A DNA stretch of 64,000 bases, taken from positions 310,001 through 374,000 of the forward strand of contig CBDCGS010000010.1 of NCBI GenBank assembly GCA_965216915.1. Reading direction: 5' to 3'. The first letter of the stretch is position 1, and every line of letters starts with the position of its first letter. The translations under genes and the position numbers were made by a program. Shown in pieces: positions 1 through 8,799 of this stretch. The notes beneath the pieces are model-generated. The model did no database searches. It had not been told where the DNA came from and saw only the letters and a list, made by a program, of their open reading frames with translations. This DNA comes from CBDCGS01 sp965216915. Its GTDB lineage: Bacteria > Pseudomonadota > Alphaproteobacteria > UBA828.

Positions 1-424
1 GATCGAGGCGATCGGCGTGCTCAGCCGCGAGGTCTTCGGTCCGATCCTTCATATCGTGCGCTACGCCGCGGATCGCCTCGATGCCGTGGTCGATGCGGTC
101 AACGCAACCGGCTACGGCCTCACCCTCGGTGTCCACAGCCGCATCAGCGAAACCGCCGAGCGCGTGGCGGCGCGTGTGCGCGTCGGCAACATGTACGTCA
201 ACCGCAACATGGTGGGCGCGGTGGTCGGCGTGCAGCCCTTCGGCGGGGAGGGGCTCTCCGGCACCGGGCCGAAGGCGGGCGGGCCGCGCTACCTGCACCG
301 CTTCGCGACCGAGCGCACGCTCAGCATCAACACGGCCGCGGCCGGCGGCAATCTGGACCTGCTCTCGCTCTCCGATGAGCGGCGCGACGCGGCGGAGCAC
401 CTCGCCTATACTCCGCGCCCATGA
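1..424 (+). CDS. putA: Bifunctional proline dehydrogenase/P5C dehydrogenase PutA, C-terminal end (partial)
   Basis: The reading frame is open from the window edge, so only about the last 140 residues are present. The sequence carries the end of an aldehyde dehydrogenase fold of the PutA type: EVFGPILHIVRYA, then YGLTLGVHSRI, GNMYVNRN and the glycine-rich QPFGGEGLSGTGPKAGGP. That combination is characteristic of the delta-1-pyrroline-5-carboxylate dehydrogenase domain, which oxidises glutamate semialdehyde to glutamate in proline catabolism. The stop TGA overlaps the ATG of the following nucleoside hydrolase, so the two are probably translationally coupled. A stand-alone P5C dehydrogenase cannot be excluded because the N-terminal half lies outside the window. 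Confidence 0.88.
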   Translation, partial: IEAIGVLSREVFGPILHIVRYAADRLDAVVDAVNATGYGLTLGVHSRISETAERVAARVRVGNMYVNRNMVGAVVGVQPFGGEGLSGTGPKAGGPRYLHRFATERTLSINTAAAGGNLDLLSLSDERRDAAEHLAYTPRP

Positions 425-1359
425 GCGCGCGCCCCATCATCATCGATTGCGATCCGGGCCAGGACGATGCCGTGGCGCTGCTGCTTGCGATGGCCTCGCC
501 CGCCGAGCTCGACATCCGCGGGGTCTGCGCGGTGGCCGGCAACGTTCCGCTCGCGCGCACGGAGGACAATGCCCGGCGCATCCGCGATTTGGCCGGCCGC
601 GGCGAGATTCCCGTCCATGCCGGCTGCGCGCGGCCGCTGCTCAGAACACTGGAGACCGCCGAGTTCATCCACGGGCCGAGTGGCATCGACGGCGCGGAGC
701 TCGCGCCACCCAAGGCCCCGCTCGCGCCCGGGCACGCAGTCGATTTCATCGTCGATACGCTCAAGGACGCGACGACGCCCGTGACGCTCGCGACGCTCGG
801 CCCCCTCACCAATGTCGGTCTGGCGCTCGCCAAGGAGCCGGGCATCGTGGAGAGCATCGGCGAGATCGTGACGATGGGCGGCGCGGTCTCGCTCGGCAAT
901 GTCACGCCGGCGGCCGAGTTCAACATCTTCGTCGATCCGCATGCCGCGCACATCGTGTTCGAGGCGGGCGTGCCGCTCACCATGATCGGGCTGGACGTGA
1001 CGCACCAGGCACTCGCCACGCCGGCGCGGGTCGATGCGATCCGCGCCCTCGACGGCGCGGCGGCGACGAGCGTGGTGGGCATGCTCGACTACTATGCCGC
1101 GCAGAACCGCGCCGCTTACGACCACGGCGGCGCTCCGCTTCATGACCCGTGTGTGATCGCCTATCTGCTGCAGCCGTCGCTCTTCGAGGGCCGCGCCATG
1201 CGGGTCGACGTCGAGCTCACCGATGGGCATTCGCTCGGCCGCACCGTCTGTGACGTACATGGCCGCACCGGCAGGCCGGCCAACGTAAACGTCATAGAAA
1301 CCATTGACGACGATGGGTTTTTCAGTCTGTTAACGGAACGGTTGGCGCGCCTCGGCTAA
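421..1359 (+). CDS. Inosine/uridine-preferring nucleoside hydrolase family protein
   Basis: This 312-residue protein is the usual length for the family. It opens with the calcium-binding signature DCDPGQDDA at residues 9-17, and near residue 240 has an LHDP motif in the position of the active-site His and the calcium-ligand Asp. Family members hydrolyse the N-glycosidic bond of ribonucleosides to free base and ribose in the cytoplasm, for salvage or catabolism. The substrate (purine or pyrimidine) cannot be read from the sequence. The ATG overlaps the putA stop by four bases. Confidence 0.9.
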   Translation: MSARPIIIDCDPGQDDAVALLLAMASPAELDIRGVCAVAGNVPLARTEDNARRIRDLAGRGEIPVHAGCARPLLRTLETAEFIHGPSGIDGAELAPPKAPLAPGHAVDFIVDTLKDATTPVTLATLGPLTNVGLALAKEPGIVESIGEIVTMGGAVSLGNVTPAAEFNIFVDPHAAHIVFEAGVPLTMIGLDVTHQALATPARVDAIRALDGAAATSVVGMLDYYAAQNRAAYDHGGAPLHDPCVIAYLLQPSLFEGRAMRVDVELTDGHSLGRTVCDVHGRTGRPANVNVIETIDDDGFFSLLTERLARLG

Positions 1360-1485
1360 GACGTGCGCGATTTCGCGCCTGGATTCGGCGCCGATCGACC
1401 CAAGATATCTTTGGAGACCGCCAACGGCTGGGTCTGCCGGCGGAATTGGATAAACTGGCCCCGGATGTGCGGGGCAGGATCGAGG

Positions 1486-2217
1486 ATGAGCCGCGAGCGC
1501 AATCTCCCGTCGACGAGCAGCACCTTGCCGGCGACCAAGAAGAGCACGAAATCGGACGTCGACCACTTTTTGAGCAAGGTCGCGGCGACGCCGGCGCCCG
1601 TGACCGGTGCCGAGCGTGGGCGCCTGATCTTCGCGCTCGACGCGACGGCGAGCCGCGAGCCGACCTGGGATCGCGCATGCCAGCTGCAAGGCGAGATGTT
1701 CGACGCCACCGCATCGCTCGGCGGTCTTTCTGTACAGCTCGTCTTCTATCGTGGCTTCGGTGAATGCCGCGCAAGCAAATGGGTGAACGACTCGCGCACG
1801 CTTGTGCGCCGCATGACCAGCGTGTTCTGCCTGGGCGGGCACACGCAGATCCGCAAGGTGCTGCGGCATGCGATCAAGGAGACCGGGCGCAAACGCGTGG
1901 GCGCGCTGGTCTTCGTCGGCGACTGCGTCGAGGAGCCGGTGGACGACCTATGCGCGCTGGCCGGCGAGCTCGGCCTGCTCGGTGTGCCGGCCTTCATGTT
2001 CCAGGAAGGCAACGACCCGAACGCGGAGCGCGCGTTTCGGCAAATCGCGCGACTGACCAACGGTGCTTATCTCAGCTTCGATGCGACCAGCGCGCACCAG
2101 CTGAAGACCTTGCTGGGCGCGGTCGCCGTCTACGCGGCTGGCGGACGCCCGGCCTTGCAGGACTACCGCAAGCGCCGCGGTGAAGCGGTGCTGCAGATCG
2201 CCCACCAGATCAAGTGA
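1486..2217 (+). CDS. von Willebrand factor A-like domain protein
   Basis: The chosen ATG gives 243 residues. The frame is open further upstream, but the added residues look non-coding, and a GGGGCAGGA purine stretch lies upstream of this ATG. After a Ser/Lys-rich start, the protein has a VWA-like core: FALDATAS resembles a MIDAS DxTxS motif, followed by a Rossmann-like alternation and LVFVGDCVEE. VWA proteins usually act as metal-dependent protein-binding modules. It lies 43 bases upstream of a membrane J-domain gene, which suggests the two work together. The precise role is unknown. Confidence 0.72.
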   Translation: MSRERNLPSTSSTLPATKKSTKSDVDHFLSKVAATPAPVTGAERGRLIFALDATASREPTWDRACQLQGEMFDATASLGGLSVQLVFYRGFGECRASKWVNDSRTLVRRMTSVFCLGGHTQIRKVLRHAIKETGRKRVGALVFVGDCVEEPVDDLCALAGELGLLGVPAFMFQEGNDPNAERAFRQIARLTNGAYLSFDATSAHQLKTLLGAVAVYAAGGRPALQDYRKRRGEAVLQIAHQIK

Positions 2218-2260
2218 GGGGAGATGACGGCGTCTAACCGGGGGGCGTCGGCCCACTAGC

Positions 2261-3007
2261 ATGTTCACCTGGGTGCTTCTTGGGATCGCGCTGATGGTGG
2301 CGGTGGCGCTCCTGGCGCGCTGGTTCGCGACCGCCAGCCCCACCAAGATGGCGCAGTGGATCAAGTGGTCGATCGTGGGCGTGGGCTTCGCGGCCGCCAT
2401 CTTCCTCGGCGTGACCGGGAGGATTGGCCTCGCGATGATCCCGCTGGCGATCGCCGTGCTGCCGAGCGCGCTCGGCGCCTACATGGCCTCGCGCGGCATG
2501 GCGGGCCCGAGCCCGGGCAAGCGCTCGCATGTCGAAACCGCCTATCTACGCATGGAGCTCGACCATGATTCGGGCGACATGACCGGCGTGGTGCTCAGCG
2601 GAGCCCATGCCGGGCGCGCGCTTGACGATCTCTCCGAGGACGAGCTTCTTGAGCTGCTCGAGCAATGTGCGGCCCACGATCCGCAGGGCGAGCGTGTGCT
2701 GGAGAGCTATTTGGACCGGCGTCTCGGCGCCGACTGGCGGCAGCGCTATCACGAAGACGATGAATCCGGCCCCGAGGCTGGTGCCCAGCCGGGGCGCGGT
2801 TGGGGCAAGAAATCCGCAAAGGCGGCGGGTGCGCGCATGACGCGCGACGAAGCCCTGGAGATCCTGGGGCTCGAGCCCGACGCAAGCCCTAGCGACATTA
2901 AGGAAGCTCATAGGAATCTGATGCAAAAGATGCATCCGGATCGCGGGGGCTCTGACTATCTCGCGGCGAAGATCAACCAGGCGAAGGATGTCCTCCTTGG
3001 CCTGTAA
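2261..3007 (+). CDS. Membrane-anchored DnaJ-domain protein
   Basis: This 248-residue protein has two hydrophobic segments near the N-terminus (about residues 2-22 and 35-75) and a soluble middle. A J-domain occupies the last 55-60 residues and contains the HPD tripeptide (KMHPDRGGS) that stimulates Hsp70 ATPase. The C-terminal J-domain and N-terminal anchor resemble the DjlA/Tim14-like type more than classical DnaJ, as there are no zinc-finger or G/F regions. It would recruit DnaK to the inner membrane. It sits between the VWA gene and galU, all on one strand. Confidence 0.82.
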   Translation: MFTWVLLGIALMVAVALLARWFATASPTKMAQWIKWSIVGVGFAAAIFLGVTGRIGLAMIPLAIAVLPSALGAYMASRGMAGPSPGKRSHVETAYLRMELDHDSGDMTGVVLSGAHAGRALDDLSEDELLELLEQCAAHDPQGERVLESYLDRRLGADWRQRYHEDDESGPEAGAQPGRGWGKKSAKAAGARMTRDEALEILGLEPDASPSDIKEAHRNLMQKMHPDRGGSDYLAAKINQAKDVLLGL

Positions 3008-3130
3008 CCAGGCGCCGGACCCGACGCGGCGGGCGCTCTCTTGCCGGAGGCGGCGCTTCGTGGCACACAGCTATCTTCGTCACACTCGCGCGACACGGCA
3101 AACACGAGCAGCAGGCGCTTTTCCGCGGTG

Positions 3131-4003
3131 ATGAAATCAATCAGAAAGGCCGTCTTCCCCGTCGGCGGCATGGGCACGCGGTTCTTGCCGGCCACCAAGG
3201 CGATCCCGAAAGAGATGCTGCCCGTGGTCGACAAGCCGCTCATTCAATATGCCGTCGAAGAGGCGCGCGCGGCCGGGATCGAGGAGTTCATCTTCGTGAC
3301 CGGGCGGGGCAAGGCGGCGATCGAGGATCACTTCGACCAGTCCTACGAGCTCCAGTCGCTGCTCACCGCGCACCGGCGCGACGCTGAGTTGAAGATCTTG
3401 GGTGAGGCGGTACTCCCGCCGGGCGCGGTGTCCTACACGCGCCAGCAGGAGCCGAAGGGCCTCGGTCATGCGGTGCTGTGCGCCCAGCATCTGGTGGGTG
3501 ACGAGCCGTTCGCCGTGCTGCTTCCGGACGAGCTGCTGCTCTCCGCGACGCCGTGTCTGCGCGAGGTCGTGGATCTGTACCAGGCCGAGGGTGGCTGCGC
3601 GCTCGCGCTGGCCGATATTCCGCCCGACCAGGCAGACCGCTATGGCATCGTCTCGGTGGCGGAGGACCGGGGCCGGACGGTGATCATCGACGGCATGGTC
3701 GAGAAGCCGAAGCCCGAAGAGGCGCCGTCTTCGCTCGCGATCATCGGTCGCTACGTGCTGCAGCCCGAGGTCTTCGACCTGCTCCGCTCTCAGCCGGCCG
3801 GCGTTGGCGGCGAGCTGCAGCTGACCGATTCCGTCGCGTCCCTGGTCGGCACGATGCCGTTTCACGGCATCCGCTACGCCGGGCGGCGCTTCGACTGCGG
3901 CAGCAAGGCGGGCTTTCTCAAGGCCAACGTGGCCTACGCGCTCGAGCGCGACGACCTCAGGGACGAGCTTTCAAGCTTTCTGAAACAACTCTCGGCAGAG
4001 TGA
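3131..4003 (+). CDS. galU: UTP-glucose-1-phosphate uridylyltransferase
   Basis: It makes UDP-glucose from UTP and glucose-1-phosphate for polysaccharides and envelope glycans. From the ATG at 3131 (290 residues, the normal family length) the protein opens with the nucleotide-binding signature AVFPVGGMGTRFLPATKA. It continues with KEMLPVVDKPLIQYAVEEA and contains an E-K-P motif (VEKPKPEEAPS) typical of bacterial GalU. An upstream in-frame start at 3041 adds 30 residues unlike the family and was rejected. The next two genes use its product or make its substrate, so this is a sugar-nucleotide operon. Confidence 0.95.
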   Translation: MKSIRKAVFPVGGMGTRFLPATKAIPKEMLPVVDKPLIQYAVEEARAAGIEEFIFVTGRGKAAIEDHFDQSYELQSLLTAHRRDAELKILGEAVLPPGAVSYTRQQEPKGLGHAVLCAQHLVGDEPFAVLLPDELLLSATPCLREVVDLYQAEGGCALALADIPPDQADRYGIVSVAEDRGRTVIIDGMVEKPKPEEAPSSLAIIGRYVLQPEVFDLLRSQPAGVGGELQLTDSVASLVGTMPFHGIRYAGRRFDCGSKAGFLKANVAYALERDDLRDELSSFLKQLSAE

Positions 4004-4049
4004 GCGATCGCGCGCCTTTCGGGGCGCGCCGGCACAGGGAACGATAATC

Positions 4050-5405
4050 ATGCACGTTGCGATGATTGGCACAGGTTATGTCGGATTGGTTTCGGCCGCA
4101 TGTTTCTCCGAGTTCGGCTTCAACGTTACATGTGTCGACAAGGTTGCGGAAAAGATCGAGGCCTTGAAGGCTGGCGAGATCCCGATCTACGAGCCCGGCC
4201 TCGATACCCTCGTCGCCAACAACGCGGCGGCGGGCCGCCTCCACTTCACGACCGAGATCGCCGAGGCGGTGCCGAATGCCGACGTGGTGATGCTCGCCGT
4301 CGGCACGCCGAGCCGGCGCGGCGATGGCCATGCGGATCTCTCGTTCCTCCACGCGGCGGCGCGCGAGGTGGCGGCCGCGGTCGACGGCTACACGGTGCTT
4401 GTGACCAAATCGACCGTGCCGGTGGGCACCGGCCGCGAGATCGCTCAGCTGGTCGAGGACGCTCGGCCCGATGCGCAGGTCGACGTCGTCTCGAACCCCG
4501 AATTTCTGCGCGAGGGCTCGGCCATCAACGATTTCATGCGGCCGGATCGGGTCGTCGTCGGTGTGGAATCGGACCGCGCGCGTGAGGTGATGCGCGCGCT
4601 CTACCGCCCGCTTTTCCTGATCGAGACGCCCGTGCTTTTCACCTCGCGCGAGACCGCCGAGCTGATCAAGTACGCCTCGAACTCCTTCCTCGCGACCAAG
4701 ATCACCTTCATCAACGAGATCGCGGATCTCTGCGAGAAGGTGGGCGCCAACGTGCAGGAGGTCGCGAAGGGCATCGGGCTCGACGGCCGGATCGGCGCCA
4801 AGTTTCTGCATGCGGGGCCGGGCTTCGGCGGCTCCTGCTTCCCCAAGGACACCGCGGCCTTCGTGCGGATCGCCGACGACGCCGGCGCGCCGAGCCGCAT
4901 CGTCGAGGCCGTGGTCAACGTCAACTCCTCGCGCAAGGCCCGCATGGCCGAGAAGATCGTGCGGGCCTGCGGCGGCAGCGTCATCGGCAAGACCATCGCG
5001 GTGCTCGGGGTCACCTTCAAGCCCAACACCGACGATGTGCGCGAGAGCCCGAGCCTGACCATTCTGCCGGCGCTCCAGTCGCAGGGTGCGACGATCCGGG
5101 CGTACGATCCGGAGGGCATGGAGGAGGCCAAGCACGAGCTTGACGAGGTCGTCTGGTGCGACGATGCCTACGCTGCGATGGAAGGCGCCGATGCGCTCGC
5201 CATCATCACTGAGTGGAACGAGTTCCGCGCGCTCGATCTTGCCCGGGTCAAGAGCACGCTCAGCTCGCCCCTCGTGATCGACTTGCGCAACATCTACAAG
5301 CCAGACGAAATGGCGGCCGCCGGCTTCCACTATGTCAGTGTGGGCCGTGCGCCGGTGCGGCCGGCGGGCGCGCCCGGCGCGGTCGTGAGCGGAGACGCGG
5401 CGTGA
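4050..5405 (+). CDS. ugd: UDP-glucose 6-dehydrogenase
   Basis: It oxidises UDP-glucose to UDP-glucuronate with two NAD+. The 451-residue protein begins with the Rossmann motif GTGYVG at residues 8-13. It has the middle-domain segment YASNSFLATKITFINE, and the catalytic cysteine in GFGGSCFPKD near residue 262. A C-terminal UDP-binding Rossmann half carries GVTFKPNTDDVRESPS. The gene follows galU by 46 bases, with an AGGGA element upstream of the ATG. Its TGA overlaps the GTG start of the next gene. UDP-glucuronate would feed exopolysaccharide, LPS or glycolipid synthesis; no such transferases are seen nearby. Confidence 0.95.
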   Translation: MHVAMIGTGYVGLVSAACFSEFGFNVTCVDKVAEKIEALKAGEIPIYEPGLDTLVANNAAAGRLHFTTEIAEAVPNADVVMLAVGTPSRRGDGHADLSFLHAAAREVAAAVDGYTVLVTKSTVPVGTGREIAQLVEDARPDAQVDVVSNPEFLREGSAINDFMRPDRVVVGVESDRAREVMRALYRPLFLIETPVLFTSRETAELIKYASNSFLATKITFINEIADLCEKVGANVQEVAKGIGLDGRIGAKFLHAGPGFGGSCFPKDTAAFVRIADDAGAPSRIVEAVVNVNSSRKARMAEKIVRACGGSVIGKTIAVLGVTFKPNTDDVRESPSLTILPALQSQGATIRAYDPEGMEEAKHELDEVVWCDDAYAAMEGADALAIITEWNEFRALDLARVKSTLSSPLVIDLRNIYKPDEMAAAGFHYVSVGRAPVRPAGAPGAVVSGDAA

Positions 5406-6790
5406 GCGAAGCCCATCGCTTCGACCCGACGGTCCTTCGTGAGTACGATATACGCGGCCAGATCGGCCAAACGCTGCACGAGGGCGATTTCCATGCGATC
5501 GGCCGGGCGTTCGGCACCGTCGCCCGGCGGACGACGGCGGAACGACCGCGCATCGCGGTGGGGCGCGACGGCCGCTTGAGTTCGCCCACGCTCGAGGCGA
5601 GCCTCGTCGCGGGCCTCCAGGCCGCCGGGGTCGATGTCGCCCGCATCGGCGTCGGGCCGACGCCGATGCTCTACTTCGCCGTGCACCATCTCGAGTGCGA
5701 TGCCGGGATGATGGTGACGGGCTCGCACAACCCGCCCGACTATAACGGCGTCAAGATGATGATGGGCCACGGCCCGTTTTACGCCGATGCCATCGTCGAG
5801 CTTGGCACGCTCGCCGCGGCGGGCGCGTTCGCCGCGGGCAAGGGCAGGGCGGAGGAGTGCCCCGTCCTGGACGCCTATGTCGACCGCCTGCTGCGCGATG
5901 CCGCGGCCCTGGCGCCGCTCACCGTGGCGTGGGACGCCGGCAACGGCGCGACGGGCGACGTGATGCAGCGGCTCGCCCGGCGGCTCCCGGGGCGCCACAT
6001 CTTGCTCAACGAAACCATCGATGGCCGCTTTCCCGCGCACCACCCCGATCCCACGGTGCCCGAGAATCTGGTCCAGCTGATCGAGACGGTGCGCCGCGAA
6101 GGCTGCGACCTCGGGATCGCGTTCGATGGCGACGGTGATCGCATTGGGGTGGTGGACGGCGGTGGCGAAATCTTGTGGGGCGATCAAATCATCGCGTTGC
6201 TCGCGCGCCGTGTCCTCGCCGATCGGCCGGGCGCGACGGTCATCGCCGACGTCAAGGCGAGCCAAGTTTTGTTCGATGAGATCCAACGCCTCGGCGGCAA
6301 GCCCCTGATGTGGGTGACCGGCCATTCGGTGATCAAAGCGAAGATGGCCGAGCTTGGTGCCCCGCTCGCAGGTGAGATGAGCGGTCACATTTTCTTTGCC
6401 GATCGCTTCTACGGCTTCGACGACGCGATCTATGCGGGCTTGCGGCTGCTCGAGGTGGTGACGGGCGAGGGGCGCCCGCTCGCGGCCCTGCGGGCCGCGT
6501 TGCCGAGCCGCGTCAACACGCCGGAAATTCGGTTCGACTGTCCGGACGAGCGCAAGTTCGCGGTGGTCGAGGAGGTGCGGGAGCGGCTCGATGCGGCGGG
6601 TGCCTCGTTCGAGGCCATCGACGGCGTGCGCGTGAACACTGACGATGGTTGGTGGCTGCTGCGCGCCTCGAACACGCAGCCGGTGCTGGTCGCGCGCTGC
6701 GAGGCGCTTGACACCGAGGCCCTCGGTCGCCTGAAGGCGGCGCTCACGGCGGAACTTCGCGCCAGCAACATCGAGCCGCCGGCCTATTAA
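5402..6790 (+). CDS. Phosphomannomutase/phosphoglucomutase
   Basis: It interconverts hexose 1- and 6-phosphates and can supply glucose-1-phosphate to GalU. The GTG at 5402 overlaps the ugd stop (GTGA) and gives 462 residues, typical of the AlgC/ManB type. Visible features are the N-terminal FDPTVLREYDIRGQIG, the phosphoserine loop TGSHNPPDYNG near residue 105, the Mg-binding FDGDGDRIG near residue 240, and the C-terminal phosphate-binding RASNTQP. A longer frame upstream lies inside ugd and was rejected. Which sugar it prefers cannot be decided from sequence. Confidence 0.93.
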   Translation: MSEAHRFDPTVLREYDIRGQIGQTLHEGDFHAIGRAFGTVARRTTAERPRIAVGRDGRLSSPTLEASLVAGLQAAGVDVARIGVGPTPMLYFAVHHLECDAGMMVTGSHNPPDYNGVKMMMGHGPFYADAIVELGTLAAAGAFAAGKGRAEECPVLDAYVDRLLRDAAALAPLTVAWDAGNGATGDVMQRLARRLPGRHILLNETIDGRFPAHHPDPTVPENLVQLIETVRREGCDLGIAFDGDGDRIGVVDGGGEILWGDQIIALLARRVLADRPGATVIADVKASQVLFDEIQRLGGKPLMWVTGHSVIKAKMAELGAPLAGEMSGHIFFADRFYGFDDAIYAGLRLLEVVTGEGRPLAALRAALPSRVNTPEIRFDCPDERKFAVVEEVRERLDAAGASFEAIDGVRVNTDDGWWLLRASNTQPVLVARCEALDTEALGRLKAALTAELRASNIEPPAY

Positions 6791-6868
6791 CCACGTCCGT
6801 GCCGTTGCAGCGATGCGCGCCGGTCCCAGTTATCTCGTTTATTTTAACCACTTAACCAGTCCTTAGGC

Positions 6869-6896
6869 TTGACGCAGGATCTTGAGTTGATTCAAT
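6869..6896 (+). promoter_or_regulatory. Candidate sigma-70-type promoter for dacA
   Basis: TTGACG (6869-6874) is separated by 16 bases from TTCAAT (6891-6896, four of six matches to the -10 consensus). It lies about 60 bases before the dacA start in an otherwise AT-rich gap. Two TTAACCA copies (from about 6844) lie just upstream and could be an operator. This is assignment by eye only. Confidence 0.4.
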
Positions 6897-6958
6897 AGCA
6901 GCCGACGGGCCGAGTCGCCGGGCGTGACGAACCTGGCGGAATTTGCCCGTCGACGTCA

Positions 6959-8374
6959 TTGGGAGGCAGCCTCATTCGCGCGTTGAGAGTGTTCTTTGGG
7001 TTGGTCGTCGTCGCGGCAGTACTCGCTGCGGCGGGCGCTTGGGCGCCGTCTCCGGCCGCCGCGAAATACGCGTCGATCATCATCGATGCCGACACCGATC
7101 AGGTCCTGCGCTCTCGCAACGCCGACACCCAGAACTACCCCGCGTCACTCACCAAGTTGATGACGCTCTACCTGCTGTTCGAGGCGATCGAGGCCAAGAA
7201 GGTCTCGCTCGACACCAAGCTCAAGGTGTCTCGCCGCGCCGCGCGGCAGCCGCCCTCGAAGCTCGGCTTGGGGCCGGGTCAGACCATCAGCGTGCGCGAC
7301 GCCATTCGTGCCCTCTCGGTGAAATCGGCCAATGACGTCGCGGTGGTCGTTGCCGAAGCCTTGGGTGGAAGCGAGCGCGCGTTTGCGAAAATGATGACGA
7401 AGAAGGCGCGCGCGCTCGGCATGTCGCGCACCATTTTCCGCAACGCCTCGGGGCTGCCCAACCGGGGCCAGCTTTCGACGGCCCGTGACATTGCGACGCT
7501 CGCCCAAGCGCTGCGCCGCAATTATCCACAGTACTACCGCTTTTTCGGCGAGAAGACCTTTCGCTACAAGGGCAAGGTGCTTCGCTCACACAACCGTTTG
7601 CTCGGAAAATACGAAGGCCTCGATGGGCTGAAGACGGGGTACATCCACGCCTCGGGCTTCAACCTCGCGGCGTCCGCCCAGCGCGACGGGCGGCGCATCG
7701 TCGTTGTCGTGTTCGGCGGCAAGTCGGCACGGTCGCGCGATCGCCACATGGTGAAGCTGCTCGACCTCGGCTTCGAGCGGGTCGTTGCGCATGACCGACA
7801 GTATGGCCGGCCCGCGGTCGCGGATATTCCGCGCCCCGTCTACAAGCCCAGCCGGACGAAGGTCGTGCTGATCACCCCGCGTCCGAAGGTGTCGCTCGAC
7901 GTGCCGGCGGTACGCTTCAAGCCGCAACGGCAGGTCGTGTCGAAGCCCGTGCCGCGCCCGCCGCGGGCGAGCGAACCATCGCGCCCGGCACAGGTGAGCG
8001 AACCGTCGCGCTCGGCACGGGCGGCGAGCGAGCCGCAGCGCCCGGCGGTGATCCACGTCAAGCGGTGGGGTGTGCAGGTCGGGGCCTACGGGTCGGTCAC
8101 GGCCGCGGAGATCGCGATCAGGCGCGCCACGGTTCGCGCGCCGCTGCTCGCGGATGCCGAGGTGGCGCTCACCCCCTTCGTCTCGGGCCATCGGACGCTC
8201 TATCGCGCGCGCTTGCTTGGGCTCGCGGAGAACGAAGCGACCGCGGCGTGCCGCACCCTGCGCAAGACCACGATGCCATGCGTGGTGATTCAAGATCCCG
8301 ATCTGTCGGTCACGGCGCGCGCGCCCGCGAGCTCCGACCAGATCCGCTCCAGCGCCGGGTCGTCCGGCTCGTAG
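6959..8374 (+). CDS. dacA: D-alanyl-D-alanine carboxypeptidase (penicillin-binding protein) with C-terminal SPOR domain
   Basis: A signal peptide ending APSPAAAKYA is followed by a peptidase S11 domain. The catalytic motifs are SLTK (about residue 63), SAN in VKSANDV (about 122) and KTG in GLKTGYIHA (about 225). A Pro/Arg/Ser-rich linker leads to a SPOR domain (WGVQVGAYGSVTAAEIAI onward, about residues 365-440) that binds denuded peptidoglycan at division sites. It trims the terminal D-Ala from pentapeptides in the periplasm. The start is uncertain: TTG at 6959 gives the full signal sequence, and TTG at 6983 downstream of GGGAGG is an alternative. Its 3' end overlaps the converging gene by 85 bases. 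Confidence 0.92.
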   Translation: MGGSLIRALRVFFGLVVVAAVLAAAGAWAPSPAAAKYASIIIDADTDQVLRSRNADTQNYPASLTKLMTLYLLFEAIEAKKVSLDTKLKVSRRAARQPPSKLGLGPGQTISVRDAIRALSVKSANDVAVVVAEALGGSERAFAKMMTKKARALGMSRTIFRNASGLPNRGQLSTARDIATLAQALRRNYPQYYRFFGEKTFRYKGKVLRSHNRLLGKYEGLDGLKTGYIHASGFNLAASAQRDGRRIVVVVFGGKSARSRDRHMVKLLDLGFERVVAHDRQYGRPAVADIPRPVYKPSRTKVVLITPRPKVSLDVPAVRFKPQRQVVSKPVPRPPRASEPSRPAQVSEPSRSARAASEPQRPAVIHVKRWGVQVGAYGSVTAAEIAIRRATVRAPLLADAEVALTPFVSGHRTLYRARLLGLAENEATAACRTLRKTTMPCVVIQDPDLSVTARAPASSDQIRSSAGSSGS

Positions 8375-8799
8375 CGGCCGAACAACGCCATCCACGCCCG
8401 TGCCTGTGTGAGCGTGTCTGCCCGATCGCGAACCTGCCAGGTGGAGAACGCCCAGGGGCGCGTGGTCAGCACGATGGTCGGCCCGGCCACTTGGACGGCG
8501 GCCTCGCGGATCGCGCCGCTCGCCATGCGCACCGCCAAGGTGTGGGGGACATATTCATCTCCCTCGAAAAACCGGAGCCGCGCACGGTGCGTTGGCTCGA
8601 GACCGCCGACCACGATCCCGACCACCTCCGAGCCCGGCGCGTGTGTGACGCAGGGATAGGTTTCCTCGGCGACCAGGACGCAGCGATGGTCCCCAAGCCA
8701 CGCCTCCTCAATATCGAACCGCGCTCTCGGAGCGTCCACCACGATCTCGAACAAGGTCGGATCGCGCAGCGTCCCGTAGAAGAAATCCCCCGCCGTCAT
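8290..8799 (-). CDS. Gamma-glutamylcyclotransferase family (AIG2-like) protein
   Basis: This 169-residue protein starts MTAGDFFYGTLRDP. The YGTL motif is the substrate-binding signature of the GGCT/AIG2 fold, and ARLRFFEGDEY supplies the conserved acidic position. Family members cyclise gamma-glutamyl amines to 5-oxoproline, but many bacterial relatives have unknown substrates. The ATG overlaps the stop of the upstream methyltransferase-like gene (ATGA), so they form a two-gene unit. The last 28 codons overlap the end of dacA on the opposite strand. Confidence 0.78.
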   Translation of the reverse strand: MTAGDFFYGTLRDPTLFEIVVDAPRARFDIEEAWLGDHRCVLVAEETYPCVTHAPGSEVVGIVVGGLEPTHRARLRFFEGDEYVPHTLAVRMASGAIREAAVQVAGPTIVLTTRPWAFSTWQVRDRADTLTQARAWMALFGRYEPDDPALERIWSELAGARAVTDRSGS

